Under the pieces are notes generated by a model, which was not told the DNA's origin, did not search any database, and worked only from the letters and a program-made list of their open reading frames with translations. From contig CAIMUU010000072.1 in the NCBI GenBank assembly GCA_903844835.1, positions 1 through 14,253 on the forward strand: a stretch of DNA of 14,253 nucleotides, read 5' to 3'. Position 1 is the stretch's first letter. Every line of letters begins with the position of its first letter. The translations under genes and the position numbers were made by a program. Shown here one piece after another: positions 6,363-13,270 of the stretch. The stretch comes from an uncultured bacterium. Its GTDB lineage: Bacteria; Patescibacteriota; Saccharimonadia; Saccharimonadales; Saccharimonadaceae.

Positions 6363-6605
6363 TCGAGATCAACTATCTGGTAGTAAGGCAGTGGGCTACG
6401 GGCCACATTAAAAAAACCGCGTACCTTCTTCAAAAAAACACACCTCCCAAAAAACTCCACCTCACACATAAGTCTCTCAACTGAAAAATCAAAGTAGATT
6501 GTGATTTGCTTTTAGCAACCACCGCGATGATTATTCAGCAACTTATAAATAAAACAAAAACACTACAAAAACAAACAGCCGTAACTACCAGTTAGGTGAT
6601 CTCGA
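6363..6605 (+). repeat. 22-nt inverted repeat enclosing 199 nt
   Basis: Arm 6363-6384 begins TCGAGATC and ends CTGGTAGT. Arm 6584-6605 begins ACTACCAG and ends GATCTCGA. Aligned antiparallel, 20 of 22 positions are Watson-Crick pairs; the two mismatches are at 6372/6596 and 6376/6592. As RNA this is a long closing helix. As DNA it could be the ends of a small inserted element, but I see no target-site duplication. Confidence 0.8.
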
Positions 6606-6607
6606 AT

Positions 6608-6631
6608 CGTTCCCATGTTATTATGGGAGCG
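6608..6631 (+). promoter_or_regulatory. rsmH: Hairpin sequestering the rsmH ribosome binding site
   Basis: CGTTCCCAT (6608-6616) pairs with ATGGGAGCG (6623-6631) around a 6-nt loop, 8 Watson-Crick pairs plus one U-G. The 3' arm contains GGGAG (6625-6629), the only Shine-Dalgarno near the ATG at 6633. Folding would therefore hide the ribosome site and opening would expose it. Confidence 0.6.
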
Positions 6632-6632
6632 A

Positions 6633-7541
6633 ATGAGTATAACAGTACAACCACCACAAAAACTTGAACATATTCCAGTCTTGTTGGATTCGACACTTGA
6701 AATCCTTAATCCGCAGGTCGGTGAGAGCTATCTCGATCTGACTGCCGGTTATGGGGGACATGCAAGTCGAATACTAAGCATTACTGGAAATTATGCTGAA
6801 TCCGTCTTGGTTGACCGTGACGACTACGCAATTGAGCGTTTGAAGCCATTGTCAGACAAAGGAGTTCGGCTACTTTGCACCGATTTTGTTGCTGCCACCC
6901 GGCAGATGATAGATGAGGGGCAAACATTCAACTTAATTCTAGTTGATTTGGGGGTGTCATCACCACAGCTCGACCAGAGCGAACGAGGATTTTCTTTTAC
7001 AAATAGTGGGCCACTGGACATGAGAATGGACCGTCGCCAGGTATTGAGCGCAGAAACGCTTATCAATAATGCCTCGGAAACGGAACTAACACGTATCATT
7101 ACGGAGTATGGTGAAGAGCCAACTACGTTTGCAAGTGAAATCGCACGCACAATCGTAAAGAATCGCCCCCTATCACAAACGAAAGAACTTGCCGATTTGG
7201 TCAAGAACATATATCGTGGCAAATGGAAAAAAATTCATCCTGCCACCCGCACCTTTCAAGCAATCCGGATTGCAGTCAACGATGAGCTAAAGCAAATCGA
7301 AGACTTGTTGCCACTCTTGCCACGCCTGCTAAAACCAGGCGGGCGAGTCGGCATCATTAGCTTTCATAGTTTAGAAGATAGGTTAGTCAAGCGCTACTTA
7401 AAAGAGCAATTTGACGCCGGCTATGAAGCTGAATTACTGCCACTGACCAAAAAGCCAATTCTGGGTAGCGATTACGACGTTCACAACCCGCGTGCTAGAA
7501 GCAGTAAGCTTCGCGCCGCAGTGAAAATAAAACAAACATAA
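6633..7541 (+). CDS. rsmH: 16S rRNA (cytosine-1402 N4) methyltransferase RsmH
   Basis: RsmH (formerly MraW) methylates N4 of C1402 in the 16S decoding centre using S-adenosylmethionine. Family blocks are HIPVLLDS near the start, the SAM loop YLDLTAGYGGHA, ILVDLGVSSPQLDQSERGFS, GPLDMRMD, FQAIRIAVNDEL and GRVGIISFHSLEDRLVKRYL. The order and about 302-residue length are normal. I start at the ATG at 6633 because it follows GGGAG by 3 nt. An in-frame ATG at 6615 would add six residues (MLLWER), but it sits in the 5' arm of the leader hairpin and lacks a ribosome site. The gene keeps its usual place after mraZ. Confidence 0.93.
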   Translation: MSITVQPPQKLEHIPVLLDSTLEILNPQVGESYLDLTAGYGGHASRILSITGNYAESVLVDRDDYAIERLKPLSDKGVRLLCTDFVAATRQMIDEGQTFNLILVDLGVSSPQLDQSERGFSFTNSGPLDMRMDRRQVLSAETLINNASETELTRIITEYGEEPTTFASEIARTIVKNRPLSQTKELADLVKNIYRGKWKKIHPATRTFQAIRIAVNDELKQIEDLLPLLPRLLKPGGRVGIISFHSLEDRLVKRYLKEQFDAGYEAELLPLTKKPILGSDYDVHNPRARSSKLRAAVKIKQT

Positions 7542-7560
7542 AAGGAAGGGGCAAAACACC

Positions 7561-7626
7561 ATGCCAATTCACATCTCAGTACAGTATGCCGATGTCACTC
7601 AATTAGTGACAGTACGAGTAAAGTAA
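7561..7626 (+). CDS. 21-codon ORF with strong ribosome binding site in the ftsL leader
   Basis: The ATG at 7561 opens a 21-residue frame ending in TAA (7624-7626). It starts MPIHISVQYADV and ends LVTVRVK, with an alternating strand-like pattern. AAGGAAGGGG (7542-7551), the purine-richest ribosome site in the cluster, lies 9 nt upstream and directly after the rsmH stop. A 7-bp hairpin (7593-7599 with 7605-7611) lies inside the frame. The stop overlaps the base of the larger hairpin that follows. It could be a small protein or a leader peptide controlling ftsL. I know no homologue. Confidence 0.5.
   Translation: MPIHISVQYADVTQLVTVRVK
7593..7611 (+). repeat. 7-bp hairpin within the small ORF
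   Basis: TGTCACT (7593-7599) and AGTGACA (7605-7611) are perfect complements around the loop CAATT. A ribosome on the small ORF would melt it, which would matter if the leader works by attenuation. Confidence 0.5.
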
Positions 7627-7671
7627 TATCTTTGCTCCGCCTCGCAATTCACGGGGCGGAGCACTAGATAT
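7626..7671 (+). promoter_or_regulatory. Strong two-part hairpin upstream of ftsL, not a terminator
   Basis: TGCTCCGCCTCG (7633-7644) pairs with CGGGGCGGAGCA (7652-7663) in 12 pairs, one a U-G, around the loop CAATTCA. Beyond a 1x2 internal loop, ATATCT (7626-7631) pairs with AGATAT (7666-7671), for 18 pairs in all. No T-run follows on either strand; downstream is A-rich. It therefore fits a structural control or processing element better than an intrinsic terminator. Confidence 0.65.
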
Positions 7672-7720
7672 CTTGATTGAAAAAAATAAAAAATAAAAAA
7701 ATAAACAGAGATCCACCACA

Positions 7721-8071
7721 ATGTCTTATCAATTTGCTCAAAATTATAGTTCGCGTCGTCGGCAAAATTGGTCTCGTAACCAAAACAACGTCGCTTTTGT
7801 TTCAGCTATTAAGCTTGGACCAGTAACTCACACTGTGTTAATTGCACTCATGATTACAGTGCTAGGTTTGATATATTTAACACAGGCAACTCGAGCAACA
7901 GGCTATGACTATGAAACTCAAAAAATAGATAGTCAAATTGCAACTCTAAATGCTGAAAAAAGTGATCTTGAGATTGAAAATGCAAGGCTGACATCACTAG
8001 AGACTGTCAAAAACAGTAGTGTTGCAACGACGATGACAGCGCCAGTCACTACAGAATACGCTCAACAATAA
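7721..8071 (+). CDS. ftsL: FtsL-like division protein
   Basis: This 116-residue bitopic membrane protein has a basic, Asn/Arg/Gln-rich cytoplasmic N-terminus (1-33). One membrane helix spans about 36-54 (TVLIALMITVLGLIYLTQ). Residues 62-95 form a coiled coil with heptad-like leucines and charged residues. A Ser/Thr/Ala tail follows. FtsL sequences are poorly conserved, so the call rests on topology and position between rsmH and ftsI, the standard FtsL slot. Its expected role is to form the FtsQLB-type complex that activates FtsWI. The ribosome site is weak (AGAGAT, about 10 nt upstream), so translation may depend on the structured leader. ftsI follows 4 nt after the stop. Confidence 0.8.
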   Translation: MSYQFAQNYSSRRRQNWSRNQNNVAFVSAIKLGPVTHTVLIALMITVLGLIYLTQATRATGYDYETQKIDSQIATLNAEKSDLEIENARLTSLETVKNSSVATTMTAPVTTEYAQQ

Positions 8072-8075
8072 TCTT

Positions 8076-9815
8076 ATGAATCTAGAGCTACAAAAGGGCA
8101 GCCGTTCAAAGGCCTTAGCGTCAATTATTATTGGCATTATGGTGATATTTGTATTCAGGTTGTTTTATCTTCAAATTATCCAGCATGATTATTATGTTGA
8201 TATTGCAAATGTCGAGCAAATCAAGCGTTTATCTATCCCCGCAAAGCGTGGGCTTATCTATGCGCTAGATGGTAGTTTGCCTGTACCGTTGGTAATGAAC
8301 CAGACGGTATTTACGGTTTTTGCAGACCCGCAGACAACTAATAATGATAGCAAAATTATTGACACGATTCGACGAGTTGCCGGAGGCAATGCTCGTCCTG
8401 ATTTGCAGGAATTATTGAACATGAAAGAGAGCCGATATCAGATATTGGCGACCAGGATAACCCGTACTCAGGCTGACATGATTAAGAGTGAAAATTTGAG
8501 TGGCATTGGTTTTCAAGAAGAGACTCAGAGGGTTTACCCTGAGGGGGCTTTGGCATCTCAGGCTTTGGGCTTTGTTGATTTTAGCGGGGTTGGTCGCTAC
8601 GGTATCGAAGGCGGATTGGATGATCGGTTGACTGGCGTAGACGGGCTATTGCAGTCAGTTACGGATATTAGCTCGGTGCCACTTACAATTGGGACAAATA
8701 ATATTGATCAACCAGCAGTCGATGGTGAAAATATTGTTCTTAGTATTGACCGTAATATTCAATCATATGCCGAAAAGGCTTTATCTGATGGTTTAACTAG
8801 AACTGGTGCTACGAAGGGCAGTGTTATTGTGATGGACCCTCAAACTGGGAAGGTCATGGCAATGGCAAATTTGCCATCTTATGACCAAGCTAAGTTTTTC
8901 GAAGTGACCGATGCGTCACTGTTTAATAACGCTACTATTTCGGTACCATACGAACCAGGATCTGATATTAAGACGTTTATTATGGCAACCGGTATCGATA
9001 AAGGAGTAGTCACGCCAGATTCAACCTATGAAAATACTGGACGTATTCAGGTGGACGATAGAATCATTTCAAATGCGACCCAAGGCCATATCGGGACAAT
9101 TTCACTCCAGTATGCTTTTAACTGGTCATTTAATACGGCGGTGGTTACCGTAGCCCAAAGACTTGGCGATGGCTCTAGTATCACTCGTGAGGCTCGAGAC
9201 ACAATATATGATTACTTTCATAATAAATACCGCCTTGGGCAACTTACCGACATAGAACTTGACGGAGAAGTTGCGGGTACAATAATTCCTCCAACCGAAG
9301 CAGATGGCAACGCAGTCCGGTATTCTAATATGACATTTGGCCAGGGCTTAGATGTGACTATGGTCCAGGTTACGGCGGCTTTTTGTTCGATTGCAAATGG
9401 TGGTGAGTATTATAAACCAACCATGCTGGCTGGAGTTGTTGATAAGGATGGTAACTATACCCCAAATCAGACAACTAAATTATCTACACCAGTAAATATT
9501 TCTACTTCAAGGCTGATGCGTGAGATGACCCATACCGCCAGAAGTGCATTCTACACCATTGTTGATAAACCAGGCTATTACATCGGCGGCAAAACCGGTA
9601 CGTCACAGGTATTGAGGGATGGTGTGTATTCGGACACCGAAACAATTGGTACATATTTGGGTTATGGTGGTAGTGAGGATTTATCCAGGTATGTCATAAT
9701 GGTACAGGTATCTGGTGATGGCAAGTCATTATCCGGTCCTAGGGACGCACTGCCGATATTCACAGATATTTCAAATTGGATGCTAAATTATTTAGAGATA
9801 CAACCGAAAGGATAG
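8076..9815 (+). CDS. ftsI: Septal peptidoglycan transpeptidase FtsI (class B PBP)
   Basis: This 579-residue membrane-anchored D,D-transpeptidase cross-links septal peptidoglycan. A single N-terminal helix (about 14-33) is followed by the PBP dimerisation/pedestal region containing RGLIYALDG (about 59-67) and YPEG. The catalytic domain has S296 in EPGSDIK (SxxK, K299), S351 in WSFN (SxN, N353) and KTGT starting at K506. There are no C-terminal PASTA domains. The ATG lies 4 nt after the ftsL stop and has no Shine-Dalgarno, so coupling to ftsL is likely. It neighbours ftsW two genes downstream, the usual glycosyltransferase partner. Confidence 0.93.
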   Translation: MNLELQKGSRSKALASIIIGIMVIFVFRLFYLQIIQHDYYVDIANVEQIKRLSIPAKRGLIYALDGSLPVPLVMNQTVFTVFADPQTTNNDSKIIDTIRRVAGGNARPDLQELLNMKESRYQILATRITRTQADMIKSENLSGIGFQEETQRVYPEGALASQALGFVDFSGVGRYGIEGGLDDRLTGVDGLLQSVTDISSVPLTIGTNNIDQPAVDGENIVLSIDRNIQSYAEKALSDGLTRTGATKGSVIVMDPQTGKVMAMANLPSYDQAKFFEVTDASLFNNATISVPYEPGSDIKTFIMATGIDKGVVTPDSTYENTGRIQVDDRIISNATQGHIGTISLQYAFNWSFNTAVVTVAQRLGDGSSITREARDTIYDYFHNKYRLGQLTDIELDGEVAGTIIPPTEADGNAVRYSNMTFGQGLDVTMVQVTAAFCSIANGGEYYKPTMLAGVVDKDGNYTPNQTTKLSTPVNISTSRLMREMTHTARSAFYTIVDKPGYYIGGKTGTSQVLRDGVYSDTETIGTYLGYGGSEDLSRYVIMVQVSGDGKSLSGPRDALPIFTDISNWMLNYLEIQPKG

Positions 9816-9818
9816 GGC

Positions 9819-10853
9819 ATGGAAATTACACTGGCACATTTAACGAACGGTTTAACAGGGGCATTTATCCTAAGTGTGAGCGCTTTTTTATTCGCAATGA
9901 TATTAACGCCAGTCTACACTTTGCTAGCTTACAAATATAAGTTCTGGAAAAAACAGCGTACCACCAGTACAACTGGCGAAAAGCTTGAAGTTTTTAATAA
10001 ATTACATGCTGATAAGTTTACGCGAAACATTCCAACGATGGCCGGTGTTATATTTGTCGCCGCAATCGCCCTGGTCACCTTCGTTTTTAACCTAGATAGA
10101 GGTCAGACTTGGTTGCCATTGGCGGCCTTGCTTGGTGGTGCGATGGTTGGCTTGCTTGATGACATCATAAATGTAAAAGGACAGGGGAGGGGCGTTGCTG
10201 GCTTACGTTCTAGCTTGAAATTTGCCATGATAACTATCATTGGCTTGGGATTGGGCTGGTTTTTCTTTAGCAAACTTGGCGCAACGGCTGTTTACGTGCC
10301 TTTTATCGGTAGTGTAGCGCTAGGTTGGGGGATTATACCTTTGTTTGGCTTCATTATTGTTGCGACGGGCAACGCTGTTAACATCAGTGATGGTCTTGAT
10401 GGTTTAGCTGGTGGTCTAGTGGCAATTAGTTTTAGCGCCTTTGGGATAATTGCGCTACTGCAATCACAGTTTATTATTTCGGGATTTTGTTTTACGGTGG
10501 TCGGAGCTTTACTCAGCTATTTGTGGTTTAATATTTATCCGGCTCGATTCTTTATGGGTGACGTGGGGAGCTTCGCGCTCGGAACGTCATTGGGTGTGGT
10601 CGCTATGCTGACAAATACAGTATTTGTACTGCCAATTATCGGATTTGTTTTTGTGGCCGAAGCGGGCTCTAGTTTATTACAAATTTTTAGCAAAAAAGTA
10701 TTCAAGAGAAGAATCTTTATTTCAGCCCCTGTTCATCAACACCTGCAGGCATCAGGCTGGCCAGAAACAAAAGTTACAATGCGTTTTTGGGTTATCGGTG
10801 TTGTTGCTGCCTTTGTAGGTGTACTTTTGGCCCTAGCTGGAGGAAATGTTTAA
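9819..10853 (+). CDS. mraY: Phospho-MurNAc-pentapeptide transferase MraY
   Basis: This multi-pass inner-membrane enzyme joins UDP-MurNAc-pentapeptide to undecaprenyl phosphate to make lipid I. The 344 residues include about ten hydrophobic helices. Signature residues are D114/D115 in LLDDIINV, NISDGLDGLAGG with D191 and D194, and MGDVGSFALG with D248. The C-terminal loop reads APVHQHLQASGWPE with H306 and H308, then TKVTMRFW. The usual PIHHHFE is altered to PVHQHLQ but the flanking pattern is kept. AAAGGA at the ftsI end serves as the ribosome site, and the start is 3 nt after the ftsI stop. It overlaps ftsW by 8 nt. Confidence 0.93.
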   Translation: MEITLAHLTNGLTGAFILSVSAFLFAMILTPVYTLLAYKYKFWKKQRTTSTTGEKLEVFNKLHADKFTRNIPTMAGVIFVAAIALVTFVFNLDRGQTWLPLAALLGGAMVGLLDDIINVKGQGRGVAGLRSSLKFAMITIIGLGLGWFFFSKLGATAVYVPFIGSVALGWGIIPLFGFIIVATGNAVNISDGLDGLAGGLVAISFSAFGIIALLQSQFIISGFCFTVVGALLSYLWFNIYPARFFMGDVGSFALGTSLGVVAMLTNTVFVLPIIGFVFVAEAGSSLLQIFSKKVFKRRIFISAPVHQHLQASGWPETKVTMRFWVIGVVAAFVGVLLALAGGNV

Positions 10854-12168
10854 GGTGTCAATCTTTGAGCCTAAAAAAACCTTGGCAATGTTTTCAGAAA
10901 GTTCAAATTTTTCTGAAATAACTTCTATTCGCCGTCACAGACCTGATTATCAGATTGTATTATTCATGGGTTTGTTAATGCTATTAGGGCTAGTGATAAT
11001 GTATGCTATCGGGCCACAGAGGGCCAATGTTCTTAATAATGCCTATGGCAGTGACTATAGTGACACATATTTTTTTGTAAAACAGGTGACAAGTTTAATC
11101 GTGGCCCTTGCCTCCTTTTTCGCTATGGCCTTTATCCCATACAACTTTATTACAAAGTATGCTGGCAAAATATTATTAGTGGCCATTGGAGCATGTTTGT
11201 TATTGGCAATATCTGGTTGGGCTAACCTTAGTTTTGCCCAGCAAACACTTGGAGCTACCAGGTGGTTTAATCTTGGGCCATTAGGAAGTTTGCAGCCTTC
11301 TGAGATGTTAAAATTTGCGGTATTATTATTTACTGCTGGTTTTTTGGGCGCAAAAGCCAAGCAGGGCAAACAAAATGACTTTAAAGAAACACTAGTCCCA
11401 ATAGCAATTTTGACGGTTATATCCCTGATGTTTATCGTTGTGATTCAGAAGGACTTGGGGACCGGGGTGTCTCTTATTGGAATTGTTTTATCAATGTTGG
11501 TGATTAGCGGTCTAAATAAGCGCAATATGTTAATAATTTTATTTGCTACTTTGATTTTGGGGACTTTGTTTATTATAAGTTCACCCCACAGGATTGATAG
11601 GGTGGTGACATATCTTAAAGGTGATGACACTTCACAAAGTGATGCCGGTAGCTATCACATTGAGCAGGCTAAGTTGGCAATTGGCAGTGGAGGATTGTTT
11701 GGTGTGGGAGTTGGCAATAGCGTCCAATCAACCGGATATTTGCCTGAGGCGACTAATGACTCGGTATTCGCAATTATGGGTGAAACTTTTGGGTTCGTCG
11801 GCTTGGTAGCGATTCTGGCGCTTTTTCTAGCGCTACTTATGAGGCTACTAAAACAAATGGACCACCAAGTTGATATTAGGTTAAAGTTATTAATCGCTGG
11901 GACCTTTGGCTGGCTCGGTGCCCATGTTATTCTTAATGTAGCCTCAATGATTGGGCTAATCCCGCTCACTGGCATTACATTACCGCTACTAAGCTTTGGT
12001 GGGACAAGTATGGTATTTGTAACCGCAGCACTCGGCTTAGTGTTTCAACTTTCGCATTATTCAGTTCATCCATCTAACTTAAAGGAGGCGCAATATGAGA
12101 ATTTTGGCAGTCGGCGGGGGATCGGGCGGTCACGTCACTCCGGTAGTCGCGGTTATACGCGAAATTAA
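10846..12168 (+). CDS. ftsW: SEDS peptidoglycan glycosyltransferase FtsW
   Basis: This 440-residue SEDS-family polytopic membrane protein polymerises lipid II at the septum with FtsI. Seen are ATRWFNLGPLGSLQPSE (E153), QKDLGTGVSL, YHIEQAKLAIGSGGLFGVG, then STGYLPEATNDSVFAIMGE with D305 (likely the catalytic Asp equivalent), and GITLPLLSFGGTSM. FtsW rather than RodA is favoured by the dcw position next to murG. GGAGG (10839-10843) is only 2 nt from the ATG, and the gene overlaps mraY by 8 nt. An ATG at 10888 lacks a ribosome site. The last 24 codons overlap murG and encode a basic Arg/Gly/Ser tail. Confidence 0.9.
   Translation: MFKVSIFEPKKTLAMFSESSNFSEITSIRRHRPDYQIVLFMGLLMLLGLVIMYAIGPQRANVLNNAYGSDYSDTYFFVKQVTSLIVALASFFAMAFIPYNFITKYAGKILLVAIGACLLLAISGWANLSFAQQTLGATRWFNLGPLGSLQPSEMLKFAVLLFTAGFLGAKAKQGKQNDFKETLVPIAILTVISLMFIVVIQKDLGTGVSLIGIVLSMLVISGLNKRNMLIILFATLILGTLFIISSPHRIDRVVTYLKGDDTSQSDAGSYHIEQAKLAIGSGGLFGVGVGNSVQSTGYLPEATNDSVFAIMGETFGFVGLVAILALFLALLMRLLKQMDHQVDIRLKLLIAGTFGWLGAHVILNVASMIGLIPLTGITLPLLSFGGTSMVFVTAALGLVFQLSHYSVHPSNLKEAQYENFGSRRGIGRSRHSGSRGYTRN
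12081..12088 (+). promoter_or_regulatory. murG: Consensus ribosome binding site of murG inside ftsW
   Basis: AAAGGAGG, the fullest Shine-Dalgarno in the window, lies 6 nt before the ATG at 12095 and inside ftsW coding sequence. It fixes the murG start despite the 74-nt overlap and allows murG to be translated independently of ftsW. Confidence 0.85.
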
Positions 12169-13249
12169 ACAATCTCATCCTAGGGCTGAAATCCGATTTT
12201 GGTGCGATAACAAATTTGCTGTTCAGGCGCGAAACATAATTTCTGATAATTTCGGCGACAGTATACCTTTCCATACAATTCTGGCCGGTAAGTTTCGACG
12301 TTATCATCATCTATCAATCATTCGCCAGTTATTATGGCCAGCCTTGGTGTGGGCGAACATTAGGGACGGATTTTTAGTCATTGCGGGGTTTTTCCAGAGT
12401 ATTGCAAAACTAATTATCTGGCGACCAGATGTCGTTTTCGCAAAGGGTGGCTATGTTTGTCTCCCCGTAGGAATTGCTGCTAGATTACTACGAATTCCGC
12501 TAGTAATTCATGATTCTGATGCTCACCCAGGTCTTACTAATCTGCTTTTAAGCAAATGGGCTACGTCGATTGCGACAGGTGCACCCTTAAAGTATTATCC
12601 ATATCCTGCAGAGAAAGCTAAATATGTTGGAATCCCAATTTCAACCGATTTTCATAGTTTTTCAGATAAAGAACGAATCGATGCCAGGGAGAAATGGGGG
12701 ATAAGTAGTAAGTATCCATTGGTGGTTGTAACGGGTGGTGGGCTGGGCGCTAGTCGCATAAATGACGCTGTTGCATTGATTGTTGATGATTTGTTAGTTT
12801 TTTCTTCGGTAGTGCTTGTTTCGGGCATGGACCAGTACGATGAGCTAAGGTCAATTACGCCTCAAAATAGTGATCGTTTTCAGTTGCATTCTTTTGTTTC
12901 GAGTGGCATGGCGTCGCTACTTGGTGCAGCCGATGTGGTTGCAACAAGAGCTGGGGCTACGACAATTTTGGAATTAGCCGCTCTGGCTAAGCCTACAATT
13001 TTGATCCCCAACGGCAAATTAACTGGGGGCCATCAATTGAAAAATGCCGCCGTCTATCTTAAGGAGGACGCGGTCAAAGTAGTTGACGAGAATAAAATGC
13101 TTGAAGACCCTAAGATTTTGTTATCAACAATCCGAGATGTATTGTCTAATCCTTCGAGTGCACATAAGATGGCACAGTCGTTCGCCTCGTTTGCTAGGCC
13201 AAATGCTGCCAGGGATGCTGCGGATATGATTCTCGCTTGCGTCAATTAG
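12095..13249 (+). CDS. murG: UDP-GlcNAc:lipid I N-acetylglucosaminyltransferase MurG
   Basis: This peripheral GT-B enzyme (family GT28) adds GlcNAc to lipid I to make lipid II on the cytoplasmic face. In the 384 residues the first glycine-rich loop is GGGSGGHVTP (7-16). FAKGGYVCLPVGIAARLLRIPLVIHDSD follows, ending in H139-DSDAHPG where most MurGs have HEQN..PG. GGGLGA (214-219) stands for the usual GGSQGA. ATRAGATTILELA with E293 and GGHQLKNAA (H313, Q314, N317) form the UDP-GlcNAc site. The changed HEQN and GGSQG loops are notable, but the fold is clear. It overlaps ftsW by 74 nt and ends 21 nt before ftsQ. Confidence 0.92.
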   Translation: MRILAVGGGSGGHVTPVVAVIREIKQSHPRAEIRFWCDNKFAVQARNIISDNFGDSIPFHTILAGKFRRYHHLSIIRQLLWPALVWANIRDGFLVIAGFFQSIAKLIIWRPDVVFAKGGYVCLPVGIAARLLRIPLVIHDSDAHPGLTNLLLSKWATSIATGAPLKYYPYPAEKAKYVGIPISTDFHSFSDKERIDAREKWGISSKYPLVVVTGGGLGASRINDAVALIVDDLLVFSSVVLVSGMDQYDELRSITPQNSDRFQLHSFVSSGMASLLGAADVVATRAGATTILELAALAKPTILIPNGKLTGGHQLKNAAVYLKEDAVKVVDENKMLEDPKILLSTIRDVLSNPSSAHKMAQSFASFARPNAARDAADMILACVN

Positions 13250-13261
13250 TCTATAATAGAC
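13249..13261 (+). promoter_or_regulatory. Internal promoter for ftsQ with palindromic -10
   Basis: TATAAT (13252-13257) lies at the centre of the perfect palindrome GTCTATAATAGAC. It is 13 nt before the first ATG of ftsQ, so the transcript would have a leader of only about 5-9 nt and no Shine-Dalgarno. No -35 is seen. It overlaps the murG stop codon. Confidence 0.5.
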
Positions 13262-13270
13262 GTAAACATT

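Larger units (their letters stand above)
6309..6632 (+). ncRNA. Structured, G-poor rsmH leader (unrecognised RNA element)
   Basis: This 324-nt gap carries no convincing gene. Its centre is very asymmetric: 6421-6480 holds 22 C and only 2 G. A 22-nt inverted repeat (6363-6384 with 6584-6605) would close a 199-nt loop. Local hairpins include TTGCT-TTT-AGCAA (6506-6518), a GTGG/CCAC stem at about 6391-6406, and the stem that covers the rsmH ribosome binding site. It does not show the signatures of RNase P RNA, tmRNA, SRP RNA or a riboswitch that I know. It could be a long 5' leader of rsmH, a Rho-dependent attenuator or a separately processed RNA. Confidence 0.45.

Noticed and set aside
6340..6411. 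23-codon ORF (MNTNKENSRD...) overlapping the left arm of the inverted repeat
   Set aside because: There is no Shine-Dalgarno and no clear promoter, and its frame is determined by the repeat arm. Kept only as a possibility for a leader peptide.
6615..6632. Upstream ATG start for rsmH
   Set aside because: It adds only MLLWER, lies in the hairpin arm with no ribosome site, and family members start close to the HIPVLL motif.
6824..7222. 132-codon open frame on the minus strand
   Set aside because: It lies wholly opposite rsmH, has no ribosome site or recognisable motif, and is a shadow of a well-conserved gene.
7626..7671. Hairpin before ftsL read as an intrinsic terminator
   Set aside because: No U-run follows on either strand, and it lies inside an operon between genes of one pathway.
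11055..11975. Several 60-106 codon minus-strand frames
   Set aside because: They are opposite ftsW and derive from its hydrophobic codon composition; no start signals.
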